Assembly (NCBI GenBank): GCA_963805505.1
Contig: CAWDUP010000001.1
Location: forward strand, 310,001 to 374,000
Direction: 5' to 3'
From: JANPBY01 sp963805505
GTDB taxonomy: Bacteria > Actinomycetota > Actinomycetes > DATJPE01
Length of the DNA stretch: 64,000 nt
Shown here in pieces: positions 16,441-24,019 of this stretch. The position numbers and the translations under genes are program-made. The notes beneath the pieces were generated by a model. The model saw only the letters and a list, made by a program, of their open reading frames with translations. It was not told the origin of the DNA and searched no databases. Numbering within the stretch: position 1 is the stretch's first letter; each line of letters begins with the position of its first letter.

Positions 16441-17745
16441 TCACTCAGGCTCTCGGCTCTTTGAGTCACGCAGTGCGCGAATCCTCTTCTGTTCCAAGGT
16501 GTTGACGTCTGTGGTGGCGTCATAGCGCCACAGCGACGGCAGGCAGAAGGTGAGGAGAGCCACACCAGCCATGCAGAGCAAACCGCCACTGACCAACGAC
16601 GTGCGCAGTCCGTAGCGCGACGCCGCAACACTGACTCGGACCTGTCCCAACGTCGGCCCCACCGAATAGCTGAGGAGCTCGATGCCGGCCATCCGTCCCC
16701 GAAGCGCATCGGGGATGGACTGGTTCCACATCTGCATGCGGAACAGGCCGCTCACCATGTCGCACCCACCGGCCAGGGCGAGGAATACCAAGGCCAGTCC
16801 TAGGTGGTCTACGGCTCCGAACATGGCGATGGCCGCTCCCCAGCCGAGTGCCGCCCACACGATGGCTCGACCGTGATGACGGACGGCCTTGGTCCATCCC
16901 GAGGTGACGGTGGCGAGAAGTTCGCCGATGGTGGGCGCGGTGTAGAGCAGGCCCAAGGCCCACGGCGTGCCGTACTCGGCCGCGACGAAGGGAAATACCG
17001 CGAAGGGAAAGGCGAAGATCATCGCGGTCAGGTCGACGGCATAGGTGCCGAGCAAGTCCTTGCGGCTCCACGCATATCGGAGTCCGGAGACGATGCTGCG
17101 CAGCCCCACGGTCTCCGGCTCTTCGCTGGGTGGCGCCGGACGCAGACGCCACAGCAGAACGACGGACACCACAAAGGTGGCCACGTCGGCGGCGTAGGCC
17201 AGCCCGACCCCGTGCCAGGCGATGAGCAGCCCCCCGATGGCCGGGCCGGCCAGTGATCCGATGTTCCATCGGAAACTGTTCAACGCGGCGGCCGGCCCCA
17301 GCTCGTCATGGGCCACCACCTGGGGGATCAGAGCGTCGAGGCTCGGGCGTTGCAGCGCATCGCACGTTGCTGTCAGTGCCGCAACGACGTAGATCACCCA
17401 GAGCTTGGGGTCTGAGGACAAGGCGTTGAGGAGAAGGATCAGCGACGTGCCGCCCAGCGCGACCTCGGTGGCCACCACCATGCGGCGACGGTCGACTGAG
17501 TCGGCAAGTGCCCCGCCCCAGAGACCGAAGACGATGAGCGGGACCAGCTCGACCAGTCCGATGGCCCCGACGGCTACGAAGGAGCCGGTGATCTGCGCGA
17601 CCTGGAAGGGGATCGCGACGTAGGTGATCATCGAACCGAGGTAGGAGATCAGTCCGGCGCCGAAGAGCAGTCGGAAGTCAGCAGAGCTGCGCAGAGGAGT
17701 GACATCGAGCCGAAGGCGTCGAGCCAACCCCAAGATGCCGCTCAC
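16441..17745 (-). CDS. MFS exporter (EntS-like)
   Basis: 434 residues with about 12 hydrophobic helices. The N-terminal half contains SSADFRLLFGAGLISYLGSM and the loop GGALADSVDRRRMV, the intracellular loop 2-3 signature of MFS antiporters, and DALQRPSLDALIPQVV after TM4 as in EntS/DUF894-type exporters. The likely role is proton-driven export of a small molecule at the cytoplasmic membrane; the substrate is unknown. The 96 bases before its GTG start hold no gene. Confidence 0.82.
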   Translation of the reverse strand: MSGILGLARRLRLDVTPLRSSADFRLLFGAGLISYLGSMITYVAIPFQVAQITGSFVAVGAIGLVELVPLIVFGLWGGALADSVDRRRMVVATEVALGGTSLILLLNALSSDPKLWVIYVVAALTATCDALQRPSLDALIPQVVAHDELGPAAALNSFRWNIGSLAGPAIGGLLIAWHGVGLAYAADVATFVVSVVLLWRLRPAPPSEEPETVGLRSIVSGLRYAWSRKDLLGTYAVDLTAMIFAFPFAVFPFVAAEYGTPWALGLLYTAPTIGELLATVTSGWTKAVRHHGRAIVWAALGWGAAIAMFGAVDHLGLALVFLALAGGCDMVSGLFRMQMWNQSIPDALRGRMAGIELLSYSVGPTLGQVRVSVAASRYGLRTSLVSGGLLCMAGVALLTFCLPSLWRYDATTDVNTLEQKRIRALRDSKSREPE

Positions 17746-17841
17746 GGGGGTCGAGCGTCCCCGCCCTCGACGGCGTAGGCAACTGGTTTGTCCGTCGGTG
17801 TCGCCAGCGTGGCTACGGCAACGCGTGCGCCAGCGGCTCGC

Positions 17842-18447
17842 TCACCGTGCCGACGGACCGCTCACGCGGTCGAGGAGCTGGCCCAACCGATCACGGAACC
17901 TGGCCAACCCCTGGGGCGATCGCTGGTCGACCTCGCCGGCGGCCGCACTGACCAGGTGCTGCATGCTGTCGAAGGACACGTCCGGAACGACGAGGTCGGC
18001 GCTCACGACGCTCAGGGACTCGTGGGCGACCCCCTCGAGCTCCTCGTCACCCCCGTCCAGCGCAAGGACAGTTGCTCCGGCGTGACGGGCGTCCCAGGCC
18101 CGCTGCAGCAGGCCTTCCGGTGCGTTCTGCTCAGCGACCACGACGACCGTCTCGCCCCGGGTTGCTGCTTCGAGACGCGCCGTGGTGATCGAGAGGTGTG
18201 GTGGCGCGCCGACCGGAACCGACCACCGGACCAGGGTCGGGTTCAGCTCGGGGATCCCCGAGTAGCGCGCCTCGTCGCTGAGATGCGCGGTCAGGTGCCA
18301 GGGCTCCTCATCCGGGGTCCCGACCAGCAGCAGGCCATTCTTCGTCGTCGTGCTTCGCCGCATGGTGCGCGCGAACGAACGCGTGCGGTCGATCCATCCG
18401 GTGGTGGAAAGGAGCTCGCGCAGGGCATCGACCTGGGCCTTGTCCAC
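17842..18447 (-). CDS. Hypothetical protein, weakly SIS-like
   Basis: 201 residues from GTG 18447 (start uncertain; no ribosome site). I do not recognise a family with confidence. The middle resembles the alternating beta-alpha pattern of sugar isomerase (SIS) domains: ETVVVVAEQN, then WDARHAGATVLALDGGDEE and LSVVSADLVVPD. The N-terminal third contains KNGLLLVGTPDEEPWHLTAHL. The gene follows the gntR gene on the same strand after 45 bases and may be co-transcribed. No signal peptide or membrane helix is seen. Confidence 0.6.
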   Translation of the reverse strand: MDKAQVDALRELLSTTGWIDRTRSFARTMRRSTTTKNGLLLVGTPDEEPWHLTAHLSDEARYSGIPELNPTLVRWSVPVGAPPHLSITTARLEAATRGETVVVVAEQNAPEGLLQRAWDARHAGATVLALDGGDEELEGVAHESLSVVSADLVVPDVSFDSMQHLVSAAAGEVDQRSPQGLARFRDRLGQLLDRVSGPSAR

Positions 18448-18492
18448 CAGTCCATCGTGCCCGAGCGACGGCAGCCGACCAAAGAATCCCGG

Positions 18493-19170
18493 CTACGGCG
18501 CGCCGGGCTCGTCCACGTCGAGGGTGGAGAGCTGGCGGAGCGGACGCAAACGGTGCTCGTCGAGGAGCTTCACCACCAGAGCAGTGTCGCGCTTTCGCAG
18601 CGCCGCGAGGATCTTGCGATGGTCCTTGTGATCATTGAGCCGGTTGGCGGGGTCGGCGAAGAACACCGCCCGATAGGGGTCGGACTGATCCCAGGCGATC
18701 GCGATGATTCGTTTGAGCTGGTCCATCCCCGCGGCGTCGAACACGGTGAAGTGAAAGGCACGATCCAGATTGATCATGCGCACCACGTCATGGTCCTGGT
18801 CGGCCTGCTCCATCGCCGTGACCAGCCCGCGCATCGAGGCGATGTCGTCGTCGGAGAGCTTGGGGACCGACCGTTGAACCGCCATCGTCTCCAGCGTCGA
18901 GCGGACATCGCACAGCTCGAGGAGCTCGTCACGACTCAGCTGCGTGACGAAGAAGCCTCGGTGGGGGGAGTGAACCAGCAGGCCCTCGCTCTCGAGGGTC
19001 TTGAGGGCCTCCCGCACGGGGACCACGCTGACCCGAAGCTCCGAGGCGACCACGTCTTGCAGAACCTGGTCCCCAGGCTTCAGCCGACCGGACAGGATCC
19101 ACCGGCGAATCTCCTTGAGAGCGGCCTGCTGGGCGGTCGGCGGCCGCTCGTAGGCAGGGGAGATGCTCAC
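18493..19170 (-). CDS. GntR/FCD family transcriptional regulator (first in island)
   Basis: 225 residues from GTG 19170. The winged helix spans residues ~15-75 (RRWILSGRLKPGDQVLQDV, then VVPVREALKTLESEGLL and HRGFFV). A C-terminal FCD helical bundle follows with the usual metal-ligand pattern (Asp and His in NLDRAFHFTVFD, later His in DHKDHRKIL and DEHRLRPL). FCD regulators usually repress catabolic genes until a carboxylate effector binds. It diverges from the SnoaL-YceI-DUF427 operon. The AT-rich palindrome at 19268-19283 in the shared promoter region is its most likely operator. Confidence 0.9.
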   Translation of the reverse strand: MSISPAYERPPTAQQAALKEIRRWILSGRLKPGDQVLQDVVASELRVSVVPVREALKTLESEGLLVHSPHRGFFVTQLSRDELLELCDVRSTLETMAVQRSVPKLSDDDIASMRGLVTAMEQADQDHDVVRMINLDRAFHFTVFDAAGMDQLKRIIAIAWDQSDPYRAVFFADPANRLNDHKDHRKILAALRKRDTALVVKLLDEHRLRPLRQLSTLDVDEPGAP

Positions 19171-19267
19171 GGGGACGCCGTACTCCTTGGTTGCTCGTGC
19201 AGCCGGGTCGTTGCTGCGACGGTAGTCGTTCTTCGCGACCGAAAGACCCTCTCCGGCCCTGGACGTA

Positions 19268-19283
19268 AGATCTTATAATATCT
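19268..19283. promoter_or_regulatory. AT-rich palindromic operator overlapping a TATAAT -10
   Basis: AGATCTTATAATATCT is symmetric at 14 of 16 positions and stands out in high-GC sequence. It contains a perfect TATAAT (19274-19279) for the plus strand and TATTAT for the minus strand, between the divergent gntR and SnoaL genes. A closely related copy, AGATCTTATAAAATCC, occurs at 22644-22659 before the transporter operon. Binding by the adjacent GntR is inference. Confidence 0.6.
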
Positions 19284-19337
19284 ATTGTTGGCGAAGATGT
19301 CCGCTCGCTCCAGCCAGCTCAACGGAAAGGCCCATCG

Positions 19338-19835
19338 ATGGAAGACGCCGCGCGCAACAAGCAGATCGCCCTCGAGATCTGGGGGGCCGACCTCAACGAT
19401 CGCGACCCTGACTCGCCGGAGTTCAGAGAGCATTTCGACAAGTACTACACGCAGGACTACTGGAACCACGCTTCCGAGCCAGGCAAGGATCGCGGCTTCG
19501 AGAACGCCTACTTCGTGGCGAACGCCTTCAAAGAGCTGTTCACTGACGCGCGTTTCGACATCGAGTTCGCAGCAGCGGACGACGATCTGGTCTTCCTCAA
19601 GGGAAAGTTCTCGGCCAAGAACACCGGTGGGCGTCTGTTCGGGGTCCCCGCCACCGGCACCGAGGTGTCGCAGGACCATGTGCACATCCTGCGGTTCCGG
19701 GACGGCCTGATCGCGGAGCACTTCGTCGTACGCGACGACTACCCGATGTATCGCCAGATCGTGCCCAACGACCAGGACGGCGGGATCTTGCGGTTCGTCG
19801 ACACCGACAAGTACCACGCACCGGAGCAGGCGTGA
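19338..19835 (+). CDS. SnoaL-like polyketide cyclase/ester cyclase family protein
   Basis: 165 residues from ATG 19338 with GGAAAGG eight bases upstream. The sequence has the SnoaL/NTF2-like cone fold: NKQIALEIWGADLND at the start, YYTQDYWNHASEPGKDRG, then GVPATGTEVSQDHVHILRF and GLIAEHFVVRDDYPM, where the His and Asp residues line the pocket in this family. Members catalyse aldol-type cyclisation, isomerisation or hydrolysis in aromatic polyketide and catabolic pathways. It is the first gene of a three-gene unit and its stop overlaps the next GTG by four bases. Confidence 0.8.
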   Translation: MEDAARNKQIALEIWGADLNDRDPDSPEFREHFDKYYTQDYWNHASEPGKDRGFENAYFVANAFKELFTDARFDIEFAAADDDLVFLKGKFSAKNTGGRLFGVPATGTEVSQDHVHILRFRDGLIAEHFVVRDDYPMYRQIVPNDQDGGILRFVDTDKYHAPEQA

Positions 19836-20416
19836 CGTCGCAGAGCGATGCGCTGACCCGCGTCGTCGAAGGCCGCGCGGTCCCGGTTCCTCGCCGGTGG
19901 GCCTTCGAAGCGGGAAACAGCGAGATCGCATTCTCGGTCAAGCACATGATGATCTCCCGGGTCCGCGGGCGGTTCAAAGACTTCTCGGGAACCATCGAGA
20001 TCGCAGACCAGCCCGAAGAGTCGACGGCGGCGGTGAGCATCGCCGCGGCCAGCATCGACACGGGTCTCGACTTCCGGGACAAGGACATGCGCGGGCCGGA
20101 CTTCCTCGACGTGGAAAGACACCCGACGCTCGAGTTCACGAGCACCGACCTCAAGGCTGCGGGTGACACCTGGGAGCTGACGGGCGATCTGACGATCGCC
20201 GGCCGTACCCGTCCGATCACCCTCGATGTCGAGTTCCAAGGTGCTGCGATCGACCCGTGGGGTCACCAGAAGGCCGTGTTCTCCGCCAAGACCGAACTCG
20301 TCCGGGAAGACTTCGGGCTGACCTACAACAAGGCGATCGAGGGTGGCGGGGTTCTCATCGGTTCCACGATCAGGATAGAGATCGAGATCCAGGCCAAGCC
20401 GATCCTCGACGCATAG
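19832..20416 (+). CDS. YceI family lipid/isoprenoid-binding protein
   Basis: 194 residues from a GTG overlapping the previous stop (GTGA). The YceI lipocalin-like barrel is recognisable from WAFEAGNSEIAFSVKHMMIS near the start, VRGRFKDFSGTIEI, DFRDKDMRGPDFLDVERHP, the central TIAGRTRPITLDVEFQG and VREDFGLTYNKAIEGGG. YceI proteins bind long isoprenoid or hydrophobic ligands. No signal peptide is present, so this copy is cytoplasmic. Its place between SnoaL-like and DUF427 genes in a catabolic regulon suggests handling of a hydrophobic substrate, which is inference. Confidence 0.88.
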   Translation: MTSQSDALTRVVEGRAVPVPRRWAFEAGNSEIAFSVKHMMISRVRGRFKDFSGTIEIADQPEESTAAVSIAAASIDTGLDFRDKDMRGPDFLDVERHPTLEFTSTDLKAAGDTWELTGDLTIAGRTRPITLDVEFQGAAIDPWGHQKAVFSAKTELVREDFGLTYNKAIEGGGVLIGSTIRIEIEIQAKPILDA

Positions 20417-20472
20417 CCCGCAGCGCAGTTCAGGACAGAGCACGACGAACCCGAAGGTGAGAGGTCACGAAG

Positions 20473-21318
20473 ATGGTTGAGCTGAATGCGGTCCCGATGG
20501 AGGACCGGACGATCGTTCGCAACGTCGAGCCGACCGAACACCATCTGCTGCTCGAGCCGAGCCCTCGGTGGGTGCGGGTGATCGTGAACGGGGTGGCCAT
20601 CGCGGACTCACGCAACGTGGTGCTGGCCGATGAGAGCAAGCACATGCCGGTCTACTACTTCCCCGTCGAGGACGTACGGATGGACCTCCTCACGCCGAGC
20701 GGACGCACGCGCGACCTGCCGGAGCTGGGGACGGCCACCTACCTGTCGGTCAACGTCGACGGGAAGCAGGTCGACAACGCCGGCTGGGTGTTCGACGGTG
20801 AGACCTCGGAGAAGGCTGCCGGTCTTCGCGGGATGGTGGCCTTCTACTGGTCGAAGATGGACCAGTGGCTGGAAGAGGACGACGAGGTCTACGTCCATCC
20901 GCGCGACCCTCGTCACCGGGTCGACGTGTGCAACAGCTCACGGCATGTCCAGGTGACCGTGCTCGGAAAGGTGGTGGCCGACTCGACCCGTCCGCGCATC
21001 TTGTTCGAGACCAACCTGCCGATCCGCTTCTACATCCCACGGGCTGACCTGGCGCCGGGAGTCCTCGTCGACTCCGACACGACCTCCCAGTGTCCCTACA
21101 AGGGGGTGGCCAGCTATCACTCGATTCGGGTCGGTGACACGATCGCCAAGGATGTCGCCTGGTATTACCGCTACCCGCTGGCCGAGGCCGCAAAGATCGA
21201 GAACCTGGTGTGCTTCTTCAACGAGCGGGTGGACGCGATCGTCGTCGACGGCGAGGAGCTGCCGAAGCCGCGCACGCCGTGGACCAAGGCCCCTCAATTG
21301 ATCAAGGTCACCGACTAG
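20473..21318 (+). CDS. DUF427 protein with two tandem domains
   Basis: 281 residues from ATG 20473. It contains two copies of the DUF427 beta-rich fold. The first runs from about residue 30 (PRWVRVIVNGVAIADSRNVV, MPVYYFPVEDVRMDLL) and the second from about residue 155 (SSRHVQVTVLGKVVADSTRP, FETNLPIRFYIPRADL, then CPYKGVASYHSIRVG and DVAWYYRYPLAEA). DUF427 is widespread in bacteria and fungi and has no established activity that I know of. It ends 25 bases from the converging ABC ATPase gene. Confidence 0.85.
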   Translation: MVELNAVPMEDRTIVRNVEPTEHHLLLEPSPRWVRVIVNGVAIADSRNVVLADESKHMPVYYFPVEDVRMDLLTPSGRTRDLPELGTATYLSVNVDGKQVDNAGWVFDGETSEKAAGLRGMVAFYWSKMDQWLEEDDEVYVHPRDPRHRVDVCNSSRHVQVTVLGKVVADSTRPRILFETNLPIRFYIPRADLAPGVLVDSDTTSQCPYKGVASYHSIRVGDTIAKDVAWYYRYPLAEAAKIENLVCFFNERVDAIVVDGEELPKPRTPWTKAPQLIKVTD

Positions 21319-21343
21319 CAGTCACCGCGCCGCGCGGGGCAGG

Positions 21344-22471
21344 TCACGCCAGGGCCGGCTCGTCGACGAGGACCGTGCACGATTCACGCGGGAGCTCGAG
21401 GTAGACGCGATCACCGGTCTCCGGGCGAGAGAGCGGGCTCTGCCGAACGACGACCGTGTGATCGCCGACCCTGATCTCGCAGCCGAGGATCTCGCCGAGG
21501 AACTCGACCTTCGCCACGACTCCCTCCAGCACGTTCGCGGTGCCGGGGGCGATCGCGTGCGTACGGATGTTCTCGGGGCGAACAGACAGCGTCACGGTCG
21601 CGCCCACCGGTGAGTCGCCAGGGCAGGCGGTCTGGAGCACCCCGCCAAGAGTCTGGACGAGCATGTCACCGGAAGGCAGCCGTTCGAGCACCTCACCCCG
21701 AACCAGGTTGGCGCGACCGACGAAGTCGGCGACGAACCGCGACCCCGGCTGCTGGTAGATCTCGCGCGGGGTGCCCTCCTGGACGATCCGGCCCTGGCTC
21801 ATCACAGCCACCCGGTCGGACATGCTCAACGCCTCCGACTGGTCGTGCGTGACGTACAGGGTGGTGATGCCCAGGCGGCTCTGCAGATCACGAAGCTCGA
21901 GGCGCATGTCGTCGCGGAGCTTGGCGTCCAGGTTGGACAGCGGTTCGTCCAGGAGCAGCAGCGCCGGCTTGCGCACCAGCGCCCTGGCCAGCGCCAGGCG
22001 CTGCTGCTGTCCACCGGACATGGCCACGGCTGGACGCTGGATCAAGTCGCTGAGTCGAACCAGGGCCAGGGCGTCCTCGACGTTCTCCCTGATCTCGACC
22101 TTGCTCAACTTGGGCGAACGCACCTTGAGGGGGAAGGCGACGTTCTCGAACACCGTCATGTGCGGCCAGATCGCGTAGTTCTGGAAGACCATCCCGATGT
22201 CGCGATGGTCTGGGCTCACATGCTCGCCGCTGCCCGAAAGGCGTTCTCCGGCAAGGCGAATCTCGCCGCCGTCGGCGTTCTCGAGGCCGGCGACACAACG
22301 CAGCGTCGTCGTCTTGCCGCAACCCGAGGGGCCGAGCAGCGAGTAGAACTGTCCAGGCTCGATGGTCAAGGACACGCCGCGGACGATGTGCTTGAGCTGG
22401 CCATCAGTGACGTAGTCCTTGGCGAGGTCGTTGATCTCGAGGCGAGCTCCTGGGCCGGACGTGTCCTTCAT
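21344..22471 (-). CDS. ABC transporter ATP-binding subunit (Fbp/Pot type)
   Basis: 375 residues from ATG 22471, with GGAGA five bases upstream; the frame extends upstream without support. Walker A GPSGCGKTT is at residues 47-55, then the Q-loop VFQNYAIWPHMTV, signature MSGGQQQRLALARAL, Walker B LLLLDEPLSNLD and switch YVTHDQSEAL. The C-terminal part (LSVRPENIR) is a TOBE domain, as in FbpC, PotA and MalK. It diverges from the solute-binding protein and permease genes, so the transporter is encoded from both sides of the same 269-base regulatory region. Confidence 0.93.
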   Translation of the reverse strand: MKDTSGPGARLEINDLAKDYVTDGQLKHIVRGVSLTIEPGQFYSLLGPSGCGKTTTLRCVAGLENADGGEIRLAGERLSGSGEHVSPDHRDIGMVFQNYAIWPHMTVFENVAFPLKVRSPKLSKVEIRENVEDALALVRLSDLIQRPAVAMSGGQQQRLALARALVRKPALLLLDEPLSNLDAKLRDDMRLELRDLQSRLGITTLYVTHDQSEALSMSDRVAVMSQGRIVQEGTPREIYQQPGSRFVADFVGRANLVRGEVLERLPSGDMLVQTLGGVLQTACPGDSPVGATVTLSVRPENIRTHAIAPGTANVLEGVVAKVEFLGEILGCEIRVGDHTVVVRQSPLSRPETGDRVYLELPRESCTVLVDEPALA

Positions 22472-22594
22472 GGCGTCTCCGTCGCTGGCGGCTGTTGGAT
22501 GGGCTTGATGGGCATCGATGGGGGGATCGGTCGGGCGGCGTTCAAGTGTCGCGCGCGGCTGGTCTCGATTGGGTAACCAGGTCACTCCGGGTGC

Positions 22595-22623
22595 TTGACG
22601 GCATTATGTATCCAGAATACGGT
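22595..22623 (+). promoter_or_regulatory. Promoter with overlapping GTATCC-type operator for the transporter operon
   Basis: TTGACG (22595-22600) and TACGGT (22618-22623) are 17 bases apart. The near-palindrome GTATCCAGAATAC (22608-22620) fills the spacer and the first bases of the -10. A 20-base window around it matches, in reverse complement, 17 of 20 bases of the site before the second gntR (30160-30172). This geometry suits repression by a GntR/FCD protein; binding is inferred. Confidence 0.6.
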
Positions 22624-22633
22624 CTGCGCCAAG

Positions 22634-22662
22634 GGCGGATCTCAGATCTTATAAAATCCGCC
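22634..22662. promoter_or_regulatory. Second shared motif (AGATCTTATAA) within an inverted repeat
   Basis: AGATCTTATAAAATCC (22644-22659) repeats the first eleven bases of the palindrome at 19268. It sits within an inverted repeat, GGCGGAT (22634-22640) and ATCCGCC (22656-22662). It lies about 80 bases before the binding-protein start and downstream of the predicted promoter, so it could be a second operator for the 18493-19170 GntR. Confidence 0.5.
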
Positions 22663-22740
22663 TGGGATCAAGCTCGAACCGCCAGCGTTGCGGCCTGTCT
22701 GGGCCGGATCGCCTGTATCCCTAGAAGAAGGGCACAGCGC

Positions 22741-23907
22741 ATGACCTCAGTACGCAAGGTCGCTGCCTTCGCTCTCGTCGCCGGCCTCGCGCTGGCCGGT
22801 TGCGGCAGCAGTGGCTCAGACGGAGGCGGCGGGCAGATCGCCCCGGTCGCCACCCCCAGCGCGAGCGACATCGCCTGTGACGCGGTCCAGGTTGGCCCGG
22901 TCACTCGGTGCGAGAACTTCTACACCGACTATTGGCCGACCATCAACACCAACCTCGACGCCCTCTACCAAGAAGCGCAGACCGTGGATGGCGGCAAGCT
23001 CGTCGTCTGGGACTGGTACGAGCTCAGCCCCGACGTGATCGCCGCGTTCAACGCACGGTTCCCCAACATCAAGGTGAAGAGCCGCGGGCTGACGTACAAC
23101 ACCTCAAGCGCGATCATCGCGGCGAAGGCAGCCGGCGAGCGGAACACCGACATCGTGTCCGGATCGATCACCAGCAGCACAGACATGTACGACCAGGGCT
23201 TCTGGCAGAAGATCGACTGGACGCAGTACGGCGTCCCGAAGGAGTGGTTCAACCTCGGCGCTCCCGAGATGCTCCCGGACAGCTGGAACGGCAGCCTGCT
23301 GCAGTACAACACCGACAAGGTGGACTCGGTTCCGGCCAGCCTGGACGGCCTGACTGCCGCCGAGTACAAGGGCAAGGTCGCGGTGGCGAACTACAACGCC
23401 CAGGACTTCAGCGGCTACGGCATGGCGAACGGCCAAGATGCCATGGTGTCGCTCATCAACCAGCTCAAGTCCGATGCCGGCATGGCCGTCGTCGACGACA
23501 CATCATCGTTGCTGTCCAGCGGTGACAAGCCGGTCGTCTTGGCCGGTCAGCTGTTCAACCCGAACGACGCGCTGTCGCTGGCCTCCTTCGACGACAGCAA
23601 CCAGTTCGCCCAGTTCTCCGGCGTGAACGTCGACGCGAAGAACAAGCCAGCTGCCGTGCTGTGGGCGCTGTGGAACGCCTACGACCCGGATTGGATCAAG
23701 ACCCGGCTCACCTCGCCGGACTTCGCGACCTCGTCCATGCCCTTCCTCGGCCTTCCGACCGCGACGTTCGACCAGGCCACCGGGCTGATCAAGAAGAACA
23801 TCGACGCCTGGCTGTCAGGTATCGACAGCGCGCAGTTCGAGACGCAGGACAACCGCGACGACTGGAACGCCATGATCAAGGCTGCGGACAAGGCGCTCAA
23901 CGGCTAG
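22741..23907 (+). CDS. ABC transporter solute-binding lipoprotein
   Basis: 388 residues from ATG 22741. The N-terminus is a lipoprotein signal (RKVAAFALVAGLALAGC, Cys21) followed by a Gly/Ser linker. The mature part resembles extracellular solute-binding proteins of the iron/spermidine/thiamine group: GGKLVVWDWYELSPDVIAAF opening strand and helix, NTDIVSGSITSSTD, SWNGSLLQYNTDKVDS, and AALWALWNAY-like helices near the end (seen as AAVLWALWNAYDPDW). It catches the substrate outside the membrane and hands it to the fused permease encoded next. A strong hairpin lies between the two genes. Confidence 0.9.
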   Translation: MTSVRKVAAFALVAGLALAGCGSSGSDGGGGQIAPVATPSASDIACDAVQVGPVTRCENFYTDYWPTINTNLDALYQEAQTVDGGKLVVWDWYELSPDVIAAFNARFPNIKVKSRGLTYNTSSAIIAAKAAGERNTDIVSGSITSSTDMYDQGFWQKIDWTQYGVPKEWFNLGAPEMLPDSWNGSLLQYNTDKVDSVPASLDGLTAAEYKGKVAVANYNAQDFSGYGMANGQDAMVSLINQLKSDAGMAVVDDTSSLLSSGDKPVVLAGQLFNPNDALSLASFDDSNQFAQFSGVNVDAKNKPAAVLWALWNAYDPDWIKTRLTSPDFATSSMPFLGLPTATFDQATGLIKKNIDAWLSGIDSAQFETQDNRDDWNAMIKAADKALNG

Positions 23908-23923
23908 GTACGCCGAGCCCGAA

Positions 23924-23959
23924 CCGGGGTGGCGTGTCGCTGGCGGCGCGCCACCCCGG
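23924..23959 (+). terminator. Hairpin between solute-binding protein and permease genes
   Basis: CCGGGGTGGCG (23924-23934) pairs perfectly with CGCCACCCCGG (23949-23959), 11 base pairs around a 14-base loop, 17 bases after the stop. In many transporter operons such a hairpin partly terminates transcription or protects the binding-protein mRNA, raising its dose over the permease. Confidence 0.65.
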
Positions 23960-24019
23960 ACCAGCGCCTGATCGGGCACCGATCGAGCAGTGGAAGCCTT
24001 GAAGCGGAAGGATCAGGAC

